A stretch of DNA of 8,062 nt, from positions 1 to 8,062 of the forward strand of contig JABMQA010001198.1 in NCBI GenBank assembly GCA_013203545.1, read 5' to 3'. This document shows, piece by piece, positions 1-6,868 of this stretch; positions within the stretch are counted from its first letter, which is position 1, and every line of letters starts with the position of its first letter. Source of the stretch: Bacteroidota bacterium (lineage in GTDB: Bacteria; Bacteroidota; Bacteroidia; Bacteroidales; 4484-276). The notes beneath the pieces were generated by a model. It was not told the origin of the DNA and searched no databases. It was given only the letters and a program-made list of their open reading frames with translations. The position numbers and the translations under genes are program-made.

Positions 1-24
1 CTGCTATAAACTCACCAATGCACT

Positions 25-1212
25 ATGAAAAAGATTTTTAAAACCGTTATAATGTTGACCATTTTTGGTTTCACAACCATCATTTGCAATGGTCAAACTG
101 TTGATGAGATCATCGATAAGCATATCGAGGCCCATGGAGGAATGGAAAACTGGGATAAAGTACAATCGATAAAGATCACCGGACAATTTACCAGTTTTAG
201 CGAAACATATCCTTTCAGCGAAATTAAGGCACGCCCGGATTATTACTATTCAACATTTCAAATGGGGCAACACCAGATTACCGAAGCTGGTCGTGGTAAT
301 GATTTTTGGACCATAAACCCCTGGTTCGACCTTTCCTTTCCGAGAAAGGTCAATTCGGTTGAGGAGGGTATAATTCATCAGAAAGCTGAATTTTGCACGC
401 CTTTCTTTAATTATAAAGAGCGGGGGTTTACTGTTGCGTATGAAGGTACGGAAGAGCTTGAAGGTGTGGATGTTTTTAAGCTGGTGCTTACCTGCAATAA
501 CGGTCATGTTGAAACCTGGTTCCTGGATACGGAAACCTACCTTGAATACATGAGCCGGTCAGACTGGTCCGATTTTGCAAGTCCCACCCCGCAGGAAGCC
601 ATCTATGATGATTTCAGGCAGGTGGGAGATATTATCATTCCTTTTTATATGGAACGGGTTTTCAGTATCCGGCACCGGGTAATCGAAATCGAAGATGTGG
701 AGCTGAATGTTGAACCGGATGCCGCTATTTTCGGGATGCCGCTTAGTGAGGAAATGCAAAAACTGAAATTTCTCGAAGGAACATGGGATGTTTCGCTGGA
801 TGTACTTACGCGGTCAGGTGCCTGGGCCAATGCCGACTCCACCACTTCTATAATAGAATTTCTACCCAATAAAAACATGCTTCTGGAAACCATCTCATAC
901 ATCCGCTTTTTCCCGGTCGATAAATTGATAAGCTGGACCTATAACACCGATACACAAAAATACAGGGTTGGTGTATTTAACGATTTTTACTCGAATGCTG
1001 AGATGCTTCAGGGTAACTTTAACAATGATACACTGACTATTGAAAATACAGAAATCAAATGGGGTGAGGATACTGAAAATCCAGGTTATGTAAAATACAT
1101 ATTCAGCAATATCAGTGATGATGGTTTTCTGCTTGAAACTGCAAGCTCAATGGACAAAGGGGAAACCTGGGCGGTACGGCAAAAATTCACTTATACCAGG
1201 AAATTGAATTGA
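25..1212 (+). CDS. Exported LolA-like / DUF1579-like two-domain protein
   Basis: The 395-residue product begins with a Sec signal peptide: basic MKK, a hydrophobic core at about residues 8-20, and a likely cut after NGQ (residue 24). C21 lacks a proper lipobox, so a soluble periplasmic protein is more likely than a lipoprotein. Residues 25-238 open with TVDEIIDKHIEAHGG and are rich in beta strands. This resembles the Bacteroidota proteins commonly annotated 'outer membrane lipoprotein-sorting protein', with a LolA/LolB-like fold. Residues 243-392 begin with LKFLEGTWDV, the typical opening of DUF1579-like domains, and continue as alternating strands (calycin-like; my inference). The substrate is unknown; a hydrophobic ligand is plausible from the folds. 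No catalytic residues are recognisable. The ATG at 25 is the only start that retains the signal peptide. The membrane NTPase gene follows after 45 bases on the same strand, so co-transcription is likely. The family call is from sequence pattern only. Confidence 0.85.
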   Translation: MKKIFKTVIMLTIFGFTTIICNGQTVDEIIDKHIEAHGGMENWDKVQSIKITGQFTSFSETYPFSEIKARPDYYYSTFQMGQHQITEAGRGNDFWTINPWFDLSFPRKVNSVEEGIIHQKAEFCTPFFNYKERGFTVAYEGTEELEGVDVFKLVLTCNNGHVETWFLDTETYLEYMSRSDWSDFASPTPQEAIYDDFRQVGDIIIPFYMERVFSIRHRVIEIEDVELNVEPDAAIFGMPLSEEMQKLKFLEGTWDVSLDVLTRSGAWANADSTTSIIEFLPNKNMLLETISYIRFFPVDKLISWTYNTDTQKYRVGVFNDFYSNAEMLQGNFNNDTLTIENTEIKWGEDTENPGYVKYIFSNISDDGFLLETASSMDKGETWAVRQKFTYTRKLN

Positions 1213-1257
1213 TCCCTCCCGGATAAATTCCGTAATATTGCCCAGGAATAGACACCG

Positions 1258-2997
1258 ATGGTAAAAAGCATTATAAAGGGCAATATCAGCGACATCTGGC
1301 TAAAAGCCAGTGTGGTGGGGAGTTTATGGGCATCGGTAGAAATCATACTGGGCAGTTTTTTCCATAACATTCGCATTCCGATGGCAGGGACCATGCTGGC
1401 AATGATCAGCGTGATGTTGCTGGTTTCGTTTCATCAACTGTGGAAAGAGAAGGGATTGTTTATCCGAGCAGGGATCATTTGTGCACTTATGAAATCCATC
1501 TCACCCAGTGCCCTCCTTTTGGGTCCCATGACCGGAATACTTACCGAGGCAGCGCTCATGGAATTATTCGTTCTGCTGTTCGGGGGAAATATTGTCGGGT
1601 ATATCCTGGGCGGATCATTTGCCCTGGCCAGCACCATTGCGCATAAAATTGTTACCCTCCTGATCATGTACGGATTTGATTTCGTAACAGTGCTGTTAAA
1701 TCTGTACAATTATGCTGTTAAACAAATTGGCTATCCGGATATGTCACCAAAAGTTGCGTTATGGTTTTTGGCCGGAATTTATGCATTACTTGGGGTCATC
1801 TCTGCCCTTGGAGGATATTATCTGGGTAAAAAAGCCCTGATTAAAGGAGGTGATGAAATAGAGCTATCTACTATAAATTATAATTCGGCTCACCAAAGGT
1901 TTTCCCTTGACCGGGACCAGAAATTCTCTGTCACATTTCTCTTTTTTAACATTTTTGCCATTGCTGCTTGCCTGGTTCTTATCAACAGGTATTCATTTGT
2001 AGTGGCACTGGGTTTTGTTACTGCATATTTAATGTTTTGTTTTTTTCAATATAAAAATGCACTCAAACACTTGAAAAGACCATTTTTCTGGGTACAGGTC
2101 ATTATTTTGACATTGCTGGCCACCTTGTTTTATAATGGATTCCAGAAAGGAAACATCTTTGATCCTGAAGGATTAATTGCCGGTTTGAAAATGAATGTAC
2201 GTGCGGTGCTAATCCTGGTTGGATTTTCGTCTATCAGTGTTGAATTGCGGAACCCGGTGGTAAAATCGGTCCTGTTCGACAAAGGCTTTTCACAGTTGTA
2301 CCTCTCACTTTCGATGGCATTTTCGGCACTGCCCTCAATCATTTCCAGGTTAACCAAACCCAAAGATATTTTAAAACATCCCTTATCATTTCTAGCCGGG
2401 ATGTTGCTGCAATCAAAACAACTTTTGAAGGATTTTAAAAAGATGGCTACCATGCCCAAAGTAATTATTATTACCGCTGAAAAGCACAAGGGCAAGACTA
2501 CCTATGTAAAAAATCTTGTGGAATTGCTGGGGAAGAAAGGGTATAAAACAGGCGGATTTCTAGCCCCCGGTAAGTTTGAAGACAACAGGCGATCGGAGTT
2601 TGATATTTTAGACCTCTCAACGGGTACGCAAACCTTGCTGGCAGGGGTTCATCTCACAGAAGGTGAAAAGATTGGCTCATTCGTGTTTAGTAAGAAAGGC
2701 GTTGAATTTGGAAAGCAGATTTTAAACCCACAGTCATTACTCCATTGCGATTTCGTAGTGATTGATGAAATCGGGCCATTAGAGATGAAAGGAATGGGTT
2801 GGGCGGCAAGCATAGAGGGTTTGTTAAAATATCCTGACTTTACACAAATCTGGGTCGTAAGGCGAACCCTGGTGGAAAGCGTTATTCAAAAGTGGGGGTT
2901 GACACATGTACAGGTGATAGATATTGAGCGGTATACGGTTGAAAAGACTGTGAATATTCTTGCACCCGGCACAAAAGCCAGGGTGGCCTCATCCTAA
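1258..2997 (+). CDS. Membrane protein: ECF S-like + EcfT-like + THEP1-type NTPase fusion
   Basis: This 579-residue protein has three parts. Residues 14-192 hold about six hydrophobic helices with Gly-rich turns (LGPMTGILTEA, FGGNIVGYILGGSFA), resembling the substrate-binding S component of ECF vitamin or metal transporters. Residues 222-395 hold about five more helices. The stretch from R315 through SSISVELRNP to LSLSMAFSALPSI (351-361) has the spacing of EcfT/CbiQ proteins. Residues 400-575 are cytoplasmic and match the THEP1/NTPase_1 family: P-loop at 406-415 (TAEKHKGKTT), then TGGFLAPG, RRSEFDILDLSTG and Walker B VVIDEIGPLEM (500-510). The first P-loop glycine is alanine (A407), while K413 and T414 are kept. 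The likely role is NTP-powered uptake of a small molecule, with the NTPase replacing EcfA ATPases; the substrate is unknown. An AGGA at 1244-1247 sits 10 bases before the chosen ATG. The NTPase call is firm, the T-like call moderate and the S-like call tentative. Confidence 0.85.
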   Translation: MVKSIIKGNISDIWLKASVVGSLWASVEIILGSFFHNIRIPMAGTMLAMISVMLLVSFHQLWKEKGLFIRAGIICALMKSISPSALLLGPMTGILTEAALMELFVLLFGGNIVGYILGGSFALASTIAHKIVTLLIMYGFDFVTVLLNLYNYAVKQIGYPDMSPKVALWFLAGIYALLGVISALGGYYLGKKALIKGGDEIELSTINYNSAHQRFSLDRDQKFSVTFLFFNIFAIAACLVLINRYSFVVALGFVTAYLMFCFFQYKNALKHLKRPFFWVQVIILTLLATLFYNGFQKGNIFDPEGLIAGLKMNVRAVLILVGFSSISVELRNPVVKSVLFDKGFSQLYLSLSMAFSALPSIISRLTKPKDILKHPLSFLAGMLLQSKQLLKDFKKMATMPKVIIITAEKHKGKTTYVKNLVELLGKKGYKTGGFLAPGKFEDNRRSEFDILDLSTGTQTLLAGVHLTEGEKIGSFVFSKKGVEFGKQILNPQSLLHCDFVVIDEIGPLEMKGMGWAASIEGLLKYPDFTQIWVVRRTLVESVIQKWGLTHVQVIDIERYTVEKTVNILAPGTKARVASS

Positions 2998-3194
2998 GTG
3001 TTGTCCTAAAAAGTTGGGAATTTCCTGTAATTGACCCGAATGGTTCTTTGGTACCAATGCGTCTTCCAGGTGAGCCAAAGGTTTACTAAAAAGGCATGAA
3101 GTTACACAAACCAATAAAATGATATGCAGGTTTAATACAATGAACAAAACTTCTGCAAATTCGTTTTTGTACTTGAATATAAAAAATATCAACT

Positions 3195-3401
3195 ATGAAA
3201 AAGAACATTGGATCCATTGATAAAGTAATCAGGTTTATCCTGGCAGCATTGTTTGTAGCCCTCTATTTCACTGGAACAGTTACCGGTACCCTGGGCATCG
3301 TATTGCTCGTTTTGGCAGGGATTTTTATCATCACCAGCCTGGTAAGTTTTTGCGGGTTATACGCGATTTTTGGAATGAATACCTGCCCGGCAAAGAAATA
3401 G
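3195..3401 (+). CDS. DUF2892 family small inner-membrane protein
   Basis: The 68-residue protein has two hydrophobic helices (about residues 12-27 and 32-51) after a short polar N-terminus, MKKNIGSIDKVIR. It ends in FCGLYAIFGMNTCPAKK. The opening 'NxGxxDxxxR', the Gly/Leu-rich second helix and the closing C-x-LY-x-x-FG-x-x-TC pattern (C53 and C64) are typical of DUF2892, the domain that forms the membrane anchor of YgaP-type rhodanese proteins. Here there is no rhodanese domain, as in many stand-alone members. The biochemical role is unknown; the paired cysteines and the YgaP link hint at sulfur or redox chemistry, which is only inference. The gene is separated from its upstream neighbour by 197 bases in which I see no gene, so it probably has its own promoter. 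No clear Shine-Dalgarno sequence precedes the ATG; the 30 bases before it are A/T-rich, as is common in Bacteroidota. Confidence 0.85.
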   Translation: MKKNIGSIDKVIRFILAALFVALYFTGTVTGTLGIVLLVLAGIFIITSLVSFCGLYAIFGMNTCPAKK

Positions 3402-3573
3402 GCTAAATATTATTTTGTCCAAGGGACTCCTATGGAGATGTGCTGGAAATTAGATAAAAGCTGTGATTGCCTATCCTGAGCATATTTAATATCTTGTTCC
3501 TGGTTCTTCAGATATTTCGGAAATCGAATAAGCTACAATAATTGCGGATAGTTCCGTACGCCCTATCAAAGCA

Positions 3574-3937
3574 AATAAGGTAATAAGGTTGGTTATTTAA
3601 TGGGATTTGGGTTTTGTACTAAGGTTGGTGAAGCAGATAAGGTTTTTTATTTTGAAGGCATGTCTCCTATTATGGGTAATAAACCTTATTGTCAAAAAAA
3701 AACCTTTGTAGAAAAAATCTCTCCCCATCCAAATTGCGACCTTATTATCTTAATTTTTGCCATAAAAAGATACTCACTATGAAAATAAATTGGTAGAAGG
3801 TAAATTTGAATGGCAACGTACAGCCTTGGCATTTTCGGTGTCAAAATCTGATGTTGACAAAATATGCAAGTATATTTTATGCCAGACTGAACACCTGTAC
3901 ACGAATCAGATGTGATATTTGATAGTTTAAATAAGGT
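3574..3937. repeat. Cluster of AATAAGGT / ACCTTATT octamers
   Basis: Exact AATAAGGT occurs at 3574-3581, 3582-3589 (a perfect tandem pair) and 3930-3937. Its complement ACCTTATT occurs at 3683-3690 and 3739-3746. Near copies, CTAAGGTTGG at 3619 and ATAAGGTT at 3637, lie between them. The copies bracket the transposase remnant. AATAAGGTT (3582-3590) and AACCTTATT (3682-3690) form a 9-base inverted repeat. The role is unknown; remains of element ends or of target-site duplications are possible. Confidence 0.55.
3738..3915 (+). pseudogene. Remnant of IS200-like / REP-associated (RAYT) transposase
   Basis: In the frame ending with the TGA at 3913-3915, the translation from about 3784 reads ENKLVEGKFEWQ, then AFSVSKSDVDKICKYI, then QTEH. 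This closely follows the C-terminal segment of Y1 transposases of the IS200/RAYT group (pattern ENK..EGKFEWQ..(Y)GAFS.S.SQ(V/I)..V..YI.NQEEHH). The frame is closed upstream by a TAA at 3763. In another frame, 3738-3779 reads DLIILIFAIKRYSL, which resembles the N-terminal strand of the same proteins (..IHIVFAVKxR..). If both matches are right, the middle of the protein, including the HUH metal-binding motif (usually HxHIL), is deleted, and the two ends are joined out of frame. After QTEHL the expected tail is missing. The remnant cannot be functional. The C-terminal match is good; the N-terminal match is short and less certain. Confidence 0.65.
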
Positions 3938-3950
3938 GTTTTGTTTTTTT

Positions 3951-3976
3951 CTTTGCGCCCTTGCGGCTTTGCGAGA
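3951..3976. repeat. Short TTGCG array, 8-base period
   Basis: TTGCG occurs at 3953-3957, 3961-3965 and 3969-3973, exactly 8 bases apart, within CTTTGCGCCCTTGCGGCTTT and the bases just after it. Similar CTTTGCG-type runs occur, as I recall, between genes in several bacterial genomes including Bacteroidota. It lies 16 bases past the transposase remnant's last octamer repeat and 23 bases beyond the histidine kinase stop codon. It is mostly direct repeats, so it does not make a good terminator hairpin. Confidence 0.5.
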
Positions 3977-3996
3977 TAAATCATGATCATTCCAAT

Positions 3997-5358
3997 CTAA
4001 AACTGCAACCTGAATGAGGTAACCACTCCAGGTTGTGAACTTACCCGGATTGTTCCTCCATGCAACCGCATAATTTGCCTGGAAAGGCTCAAACCAATTC
4101 CTGAACCTTCAGCTTTTGTTGAAAAAAACGGAACAAATATCTCATCCATCAGAGCGGGTTCTATGCCGGTACCATTGTCTTTTACCTCGATGATGAGTTT
4201 ATAGTCATCGTTAACAAAAGCAATGAGATGAATAATGGCGGAGTCGGACTGATTTAAAGCCTCGATGGCATTCTTTATTAAATTGATCAAAACCTGTTCT
4301 ATCAAACCCGGATCAGCAGAAAGTGTTAAATTGTCTGGCTTAACCGAAAGTGAAAAGGTAATATTCTGCTTTTTAAATTCGGCATGCATGAATTGCTCAA
4401 TATCTTCAAGGAATGGCCTGATTAAGAAGGTCTCTTTTCTGGGGGCTGGGATTTTTGTTAATTTCCTGTATTCATTTACAAATGCGTAAAGGTTGTTACT
4501 TCTGTTTTGTATCGTTTTTACCGACCCGATCACATCGTTGATGTTATGCTGATCGAGCTGATTCATTTCTTTTGGTGTTTGATCCGGGTTTTCAAGGATC
4601 ATTAAAATGGTTTCGGTGAGTGAACTGATCGGGGTAACCGAATTCATAATCTCATGGTTGAGGGTCCGGATTAGTTTGATCCATGCTTCGGTTTCCTTCT
4701 TTTCGATTTCACTTTTAATATTTTGAAATGTTATGATTACGTGAAGGTCGTTAAATAAAATGGTATAGGCTTTTTGAATGGCGAGATTAAAGGAAAGGTC
4801 ATTTCCGGGTTCAAAAAGGGTACGGCCACTTTCGTTAATACTGTCAACAGCATTGGTAAAGCCACTGCATTTTGATTTTAACTGGTCCCATTTTCCGGGC
4901 TTTTTCACTTTTAAAAGACGCTCGGCCTCCGAATTCATGATGATGACCTGATGGTTTTTGTTAACAACAATTATCCCGATGGAAATCAGATCAACAATCC
5001 GATGTAAAAACTGATACTGAACCTCTTTTTCGATTCTTACGTTTTTAAATGCAGTGATGATTTCATTAAAAGCAGCAAACAATTCAAACAGGGAACTTTT
5101 GGGATTTCCCCGGGAGAAATTTATTGAAAAATCGTGGTGCCTGATGGCCATAATAAAACTTGCGAGCATGCGATTGGTAGAATTAACATACCTTATCAGG
5201 TTGTAGATCTGAACTGATAGCAGAACAATGAGTACGATAAAGGTAAAGACCAATTGATCTCTTTCAAGAGAAAGATAAATCATGGATATACCGATCATGT
5301 TGATCAGGATCAGGGCCAGCCGGAGGATGGCAAATAGTGTAAATCTTTTATATATCAT
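3997..5358 (-). CDS. NtrY-like sensor histidine kinase
   Basis: The 453-residue kinase has two N-terminal membrane helices (about residues 6-29 and 36-56) joined by only about six residues, so there is no periplasmic sensor domain. A HAMP-like linker (57-110) and a PAS-like domain (about 112-215) follow. The dimerisation/phosphoacceptor region has RTLNHEIMNSVTPI with H235 as the phosphorylated histidine. The ATPase domain has an N-box (N363 in LIKNAIEAL), G1 (DNGTGI, 394-399), an F-box (FVPFFSTK) and G2 (GSGIGLSLS, 418-426). All catalytic boxes are intact. The H-box resembles NtrY (HEIKNPLTPI) with Ser in place of Pro. It should autophosphorylate and pass phosphate to D57 of the regulator encoded immediately upstream. 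Its ATG lies inside the regulator's last codons (11-base overlap), so the two are co-transcribed and probably translationally coupled. The signal is unknown; with so little exposed outside, sensing within the membrane or through the neighbouring permease is plausible. Confidence 0.93.
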   Translation of the reverse strand: MIYKRFTLFAILRLALILINMIGISMIYLSLERDQLVFTFIVLIVLLSVQIYNLIRYVNSTNRMLASFIMAIRHHDFSINFSRGNPKSSLFELFAAFNEIITAFKNVRIEKEVQYQFLHRIVDLISIGIIVVNKNHQVIIMNSEAERLLKVKKPGKWDQLKSKCSGFTNAVDSINESGRTLFEPGNDLSFNLAIQKAYTILFNDLHVIITFQNIKSEIEKKETEAWIKLIRTLNHEIMNSVTPISSLTETILMILENPDQTPKEMNQLDQHNINDVIGSVKTIQNRSNNLYAFVNEYRKLTKIPAPRKETFLIRPFLEDIEQFMHAEFKKQNITFSLSVKPDNLTLSADPGLIEQVLINLIKNAIEALNQSDSAIIHLIAFVNDDYKLIIEVKDNGTGIEPALMDEIFVPFFSTKAEGSGIGLSLSRQIMRLHGGTIRVSSQPGVVTSFRLQF

Positions 5359-6727
5359 GTTTTTCTAATCGTCGGTACAAAGCCGTCCGTGCAATTCCCA
5401 GATCTGCGGCAGCCCTGGTTATGTTACCTTTATTCCGGCTGATGGCCCTCAGGATGAGCCGTTTTTCCATTTCATTGATATTCAGGTCATCTTCATTGCT
5501 ATAAGCTTGGGATTGATAGGTATTACCGGTAGCGAAATTCATAAAGTTCAACGAATTACCATCACTTAAAATAACCGCCCTTTCTACGGCATGTTGTAAT
5601 TCCCTGACATTTCCGGGCCAGGGATATTTTTCAAGTTGGGTGAGGGTGCTTTTGGTAACCCGGAAAGGTTTTTTCTTGTATTTGTTTTGATAAAGGCCCA
5701 GGAAATATTCCAGCAGCAAAGGGATGTCGCCTGTTCTTTCCCTGAGTGGTGGTATCCTGATCTCCACAGTATTGATCCTGTAAAGAAGGTCCTCCCTGAA
5801 TTCGCGTTTGGGAACCATGTCGTACAGCGACATATTTGTTGCGCAGACCAAATGAATATCAATCGGAATTTCCTGGTTGGAGCCGATCCGCACGATTTTT
5901 CTGTTTTGTATGGCCGACAGCAACTTTACCTGCATCGACGGGGTCAGGTTTCCGATTTCGTCCAAAAACAGGGTTCCGCCAGTGGCAACTTCCATTCGCC
6001 CTACCCGGTTTTCTTCAGCACCTGTAAATGCCCCCTTCACATGCCCGAATAGCTCGCTTTCGAAAAGGTTCTCATGAATAGATCCCAGGTCAATTTTAAC
6101 AAATGGTTCTTCATCTCTGTCGGATAGCCTGTGAATCTCACGGGCAATCATCTCTTTTCCGGTGCCATTTTCACCAAGGATCAAAACCTCTGCATCGGTT
6201 TTCGCCACTTTCTCAACCACATCAAAAACTTTTTTCATGGCAAGCGACTGGCCAATAATCTCACTAAAATGACTGTTTAAATCCCGTTTCAACAGGTCAT
6301 GGCGGGATTTGTATTTTTCAGTTTCCGATTTCGATTTTCTGAGCTGTAGTGCTGCATGGATAATACCAAGTAACTTATCATTTTTCCATGGTTTTTCGAT
6401 GAAATCAAATGCACCGTTTTTTATGGATTTAACAGCGAGATCAACGCCTCCGAAGGCTGTAATGAAAATAACCACAGTTGCGGGATCAATATCCAGAATT
6501 TTATTCAGCCAGTATATCCCTTCCGTCCCATCATTTTTTCCCTTGTTGAAATTCATATCAAGCAATACCACATCAAATCGTTGCTCTTCCAACAGGTGCG
6601 GGATATTTGCAGGGCGCGGCGAAACCTGTACTACAGTATATAGCTGCTTGAGGAACATTTGTGCCGAGACCAAAACATCCAGGTCGTCATCCACAATTAA
6701 TATTCTGGCTTCTGTTTTTTGCATCAT
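5348..6727 (-). CDS. Sigma-54-dependent NtrC-family response regulator
   Basis: From the chosen start the product is 459 residues, normal for the family. Residues 6-125 are a receiver domain: acidic pocket D13-D15, phosphoacceptor D57 (VVLLDMNF), T90 and K112 (EKPW). Residues 155-385 are an AAA+ activator domain: Walker A GENGTGKE (185-192), the sigma-54-contacting loop GAFTGA (232-237) intact, Walker B LFLDEIG (D256, E257), and an arginine-rich sensor stretch REDLLYRIN. Residues 417-459 form a Fis-type helix-turn-helix ending in NITRAAADLGIARTALYRRL. It should bind an enhancer and activate RNA polymerase-sigma-54 once phosphorylated by the kinase encoded downstream. Translation can be extended in frame to 6946, but that adds an atypical N-terminus and overlaps the divergent permease gene. 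I therefore start at the ATG pair at 6722-6727; either could be used (459 or 458 residues). No Shine-Dalgarno sequence is visible. Confidence 0.95.
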   Translation of the reverse strand: MMQKTEARILIVDDDLDVLVSAQMFLKQLYTVVQVSPRPANIPHLLEEQRFDVVLLDMNFNKGKNDGTEGIYWLNKILDIDPATVVIFITAFGGVDLAVKSIKNGAFDFIEKPWKNDKLLGIIHAALQLRKSKSETEKYKSRHDLLKRDLNSHFSEIIGQSLAMKKVFDVVEKVAKTDAEVLILGENGTGKEMIAREIHRLSDRDEEPFVKIDLGSIHENLFESELFGHVKGAFTGAEENRVGRMEVATGGTLFLDEIGNLTPSMQVKLLSAIQNRKIVRIGSNQEIPIDIHLVCATNMSLYDMVPKREFREDLLYRINTVEIRIPPLRERTGDIPLLLEYFLGLYQNKYKKKPFRVTKSTLTQLEKYPWPGNVRELQHAVERAVILSDGNSLNFMNFATGNTYQSQAYSNEDDLNINEMEKRLILRAISRNKGNITRAAADLGIARTALYRRLEKHDI

Positions 6728-6735
6728 TTTTTTGT

Positions 6736-6743
6736 CAAAAGTA
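6736..6743 (-). promoter_or_regulatory. Candidate Bacteroidota -7 box for the regulator/kinase operon
   Basis: On the minus strand this reads TACTTTTG, a perfect match to the Bacteroidota sigma-A -7 consensus TAnnTTTG. A TTG lies about 22 bases further upstream, within the tolerated range for the -33 element. Only 8 bases separate the box from the ATG at 6725-6727, so the transcript would have almost no leader. A/T richness makes chance matches possible. Confidence 0.4.
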
Positions 6744-6750
6744 AGAATTG

Positions 6751-6790
6751 TATTGTTATCAAACACAACTTGTATCATAAACAGACAATA
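6751..6790. promoter_or_regulatory. Possible enhancer (activator binding) region
   Basis: TATTGT (6751-6756) and ACAATA (6785-6790) form a 6-base inverted repeat centred roughly 110 bases upstream of the predicted sigma-54 transcription start. That is the usual position for an NtrC-type enhancer. A further 10-base inverted pair, TATTTGATTT (6789-6798) and AAATCAAATA (6880-6889), lies in the same divergent region. All of this is A/T-rich, so support is weak. Confidence 0.2.
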
Positions 6791-6852
6791 TTTGATTTGT
6801 TCTTTTAATGAAATACCACCTAAATATCTTAAAAATAACATTATATAAATCA

Positions 6853-6868
6853 TGGTATTTGTTTTGAA
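6853..6868 (+). promoter_or_regulatory. Candidate sigma-54 (-24/-12) promoter for the ABC permease
   Basis: TGGTAT, five bases, then TTGAA fits the sigma-54 consensus TGGCAC-N5-TTGCW with GG and G exactly 10 bases apart. The deviations are at the two C positions of the -24 element and A for C after the -12 G. The expected start point is about 6879, which leaves a leader of about 20 bases before the ATG at 6899. The divergently encoded regulator is of the class that activates such promoters, and it carries an intact GAFTGA loop. An overlapping sigma-A-like box (CATTTTTG at 6871-6878) is a weaker alternative. Confidence 0.5.

Larger units (their letters stand above)
3402..3996. other. Gene-free stretch with mobile-element debris
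   Basis: No intact gene is visible on either strand in these 595 bases between two convergent genes. From 3402 to about 3570 I recognise nothing. From 3574 on there are repeated AATAAGGT octamers, a degraded transposase remnant (3738-3915) and a short TTGCG array (3953-3973). No convincing rho-independent terminator with a GC stem and a T run is present for either flanking gene. The short dyad CTCC-TAT-GGAG at 3427-3437 is too small. The composition and repeats fit a decayed insertion site. Confidence 0.7.

Noticed and set aside
2989..3192. 67-codon minus-strand frame between the membrane NTPase and DUF2892 genes, with a stretch (LVPKNHSGQLQEIP) faintly like the end of Lon proteases.
   Set aside because: The similarity covers under 20 residues, there is no supporting context, and the frame overlaps the end of the NTPase gene. 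Probably chance.
3427..3437. CTCC-TAT-GGAG dyad just after the DUF2892 gene, considered as a terminator.
   Set aside because: The stem is only four base pairs and no T run follows.
3486..3596. Minus-strand open stretch of about 35 codons (…LFALIGRTELSAII…) with a coding-like look, faintly reminiscent of a transporter helix.
   Set aside because: No start codon, too short, and no clear family. It could be a gene scrap but cannot be supported.
3600..3782. 60-codon plus-strand reading frame starting MGFGFCTKVGEADK.
   Set aside because: No recognisable domain and no ribosome binding site; it runs through repeats, and its last dozen codons look like the transposase remnant. Not a credible gene.
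3983..3990. ATGATCAT palindrome just beyond the histidine kinase stop codon.
   Set aside because: Four-base arms with no loop and no extension; expected by chance and not a terminator.
5636..6848. Several plus-strand reading frames of 63-179 codons across the regulator gene.
   Set aside because: They are antisense shadows of a clearly coding minus-strand gene and have no domain-like features of their own.
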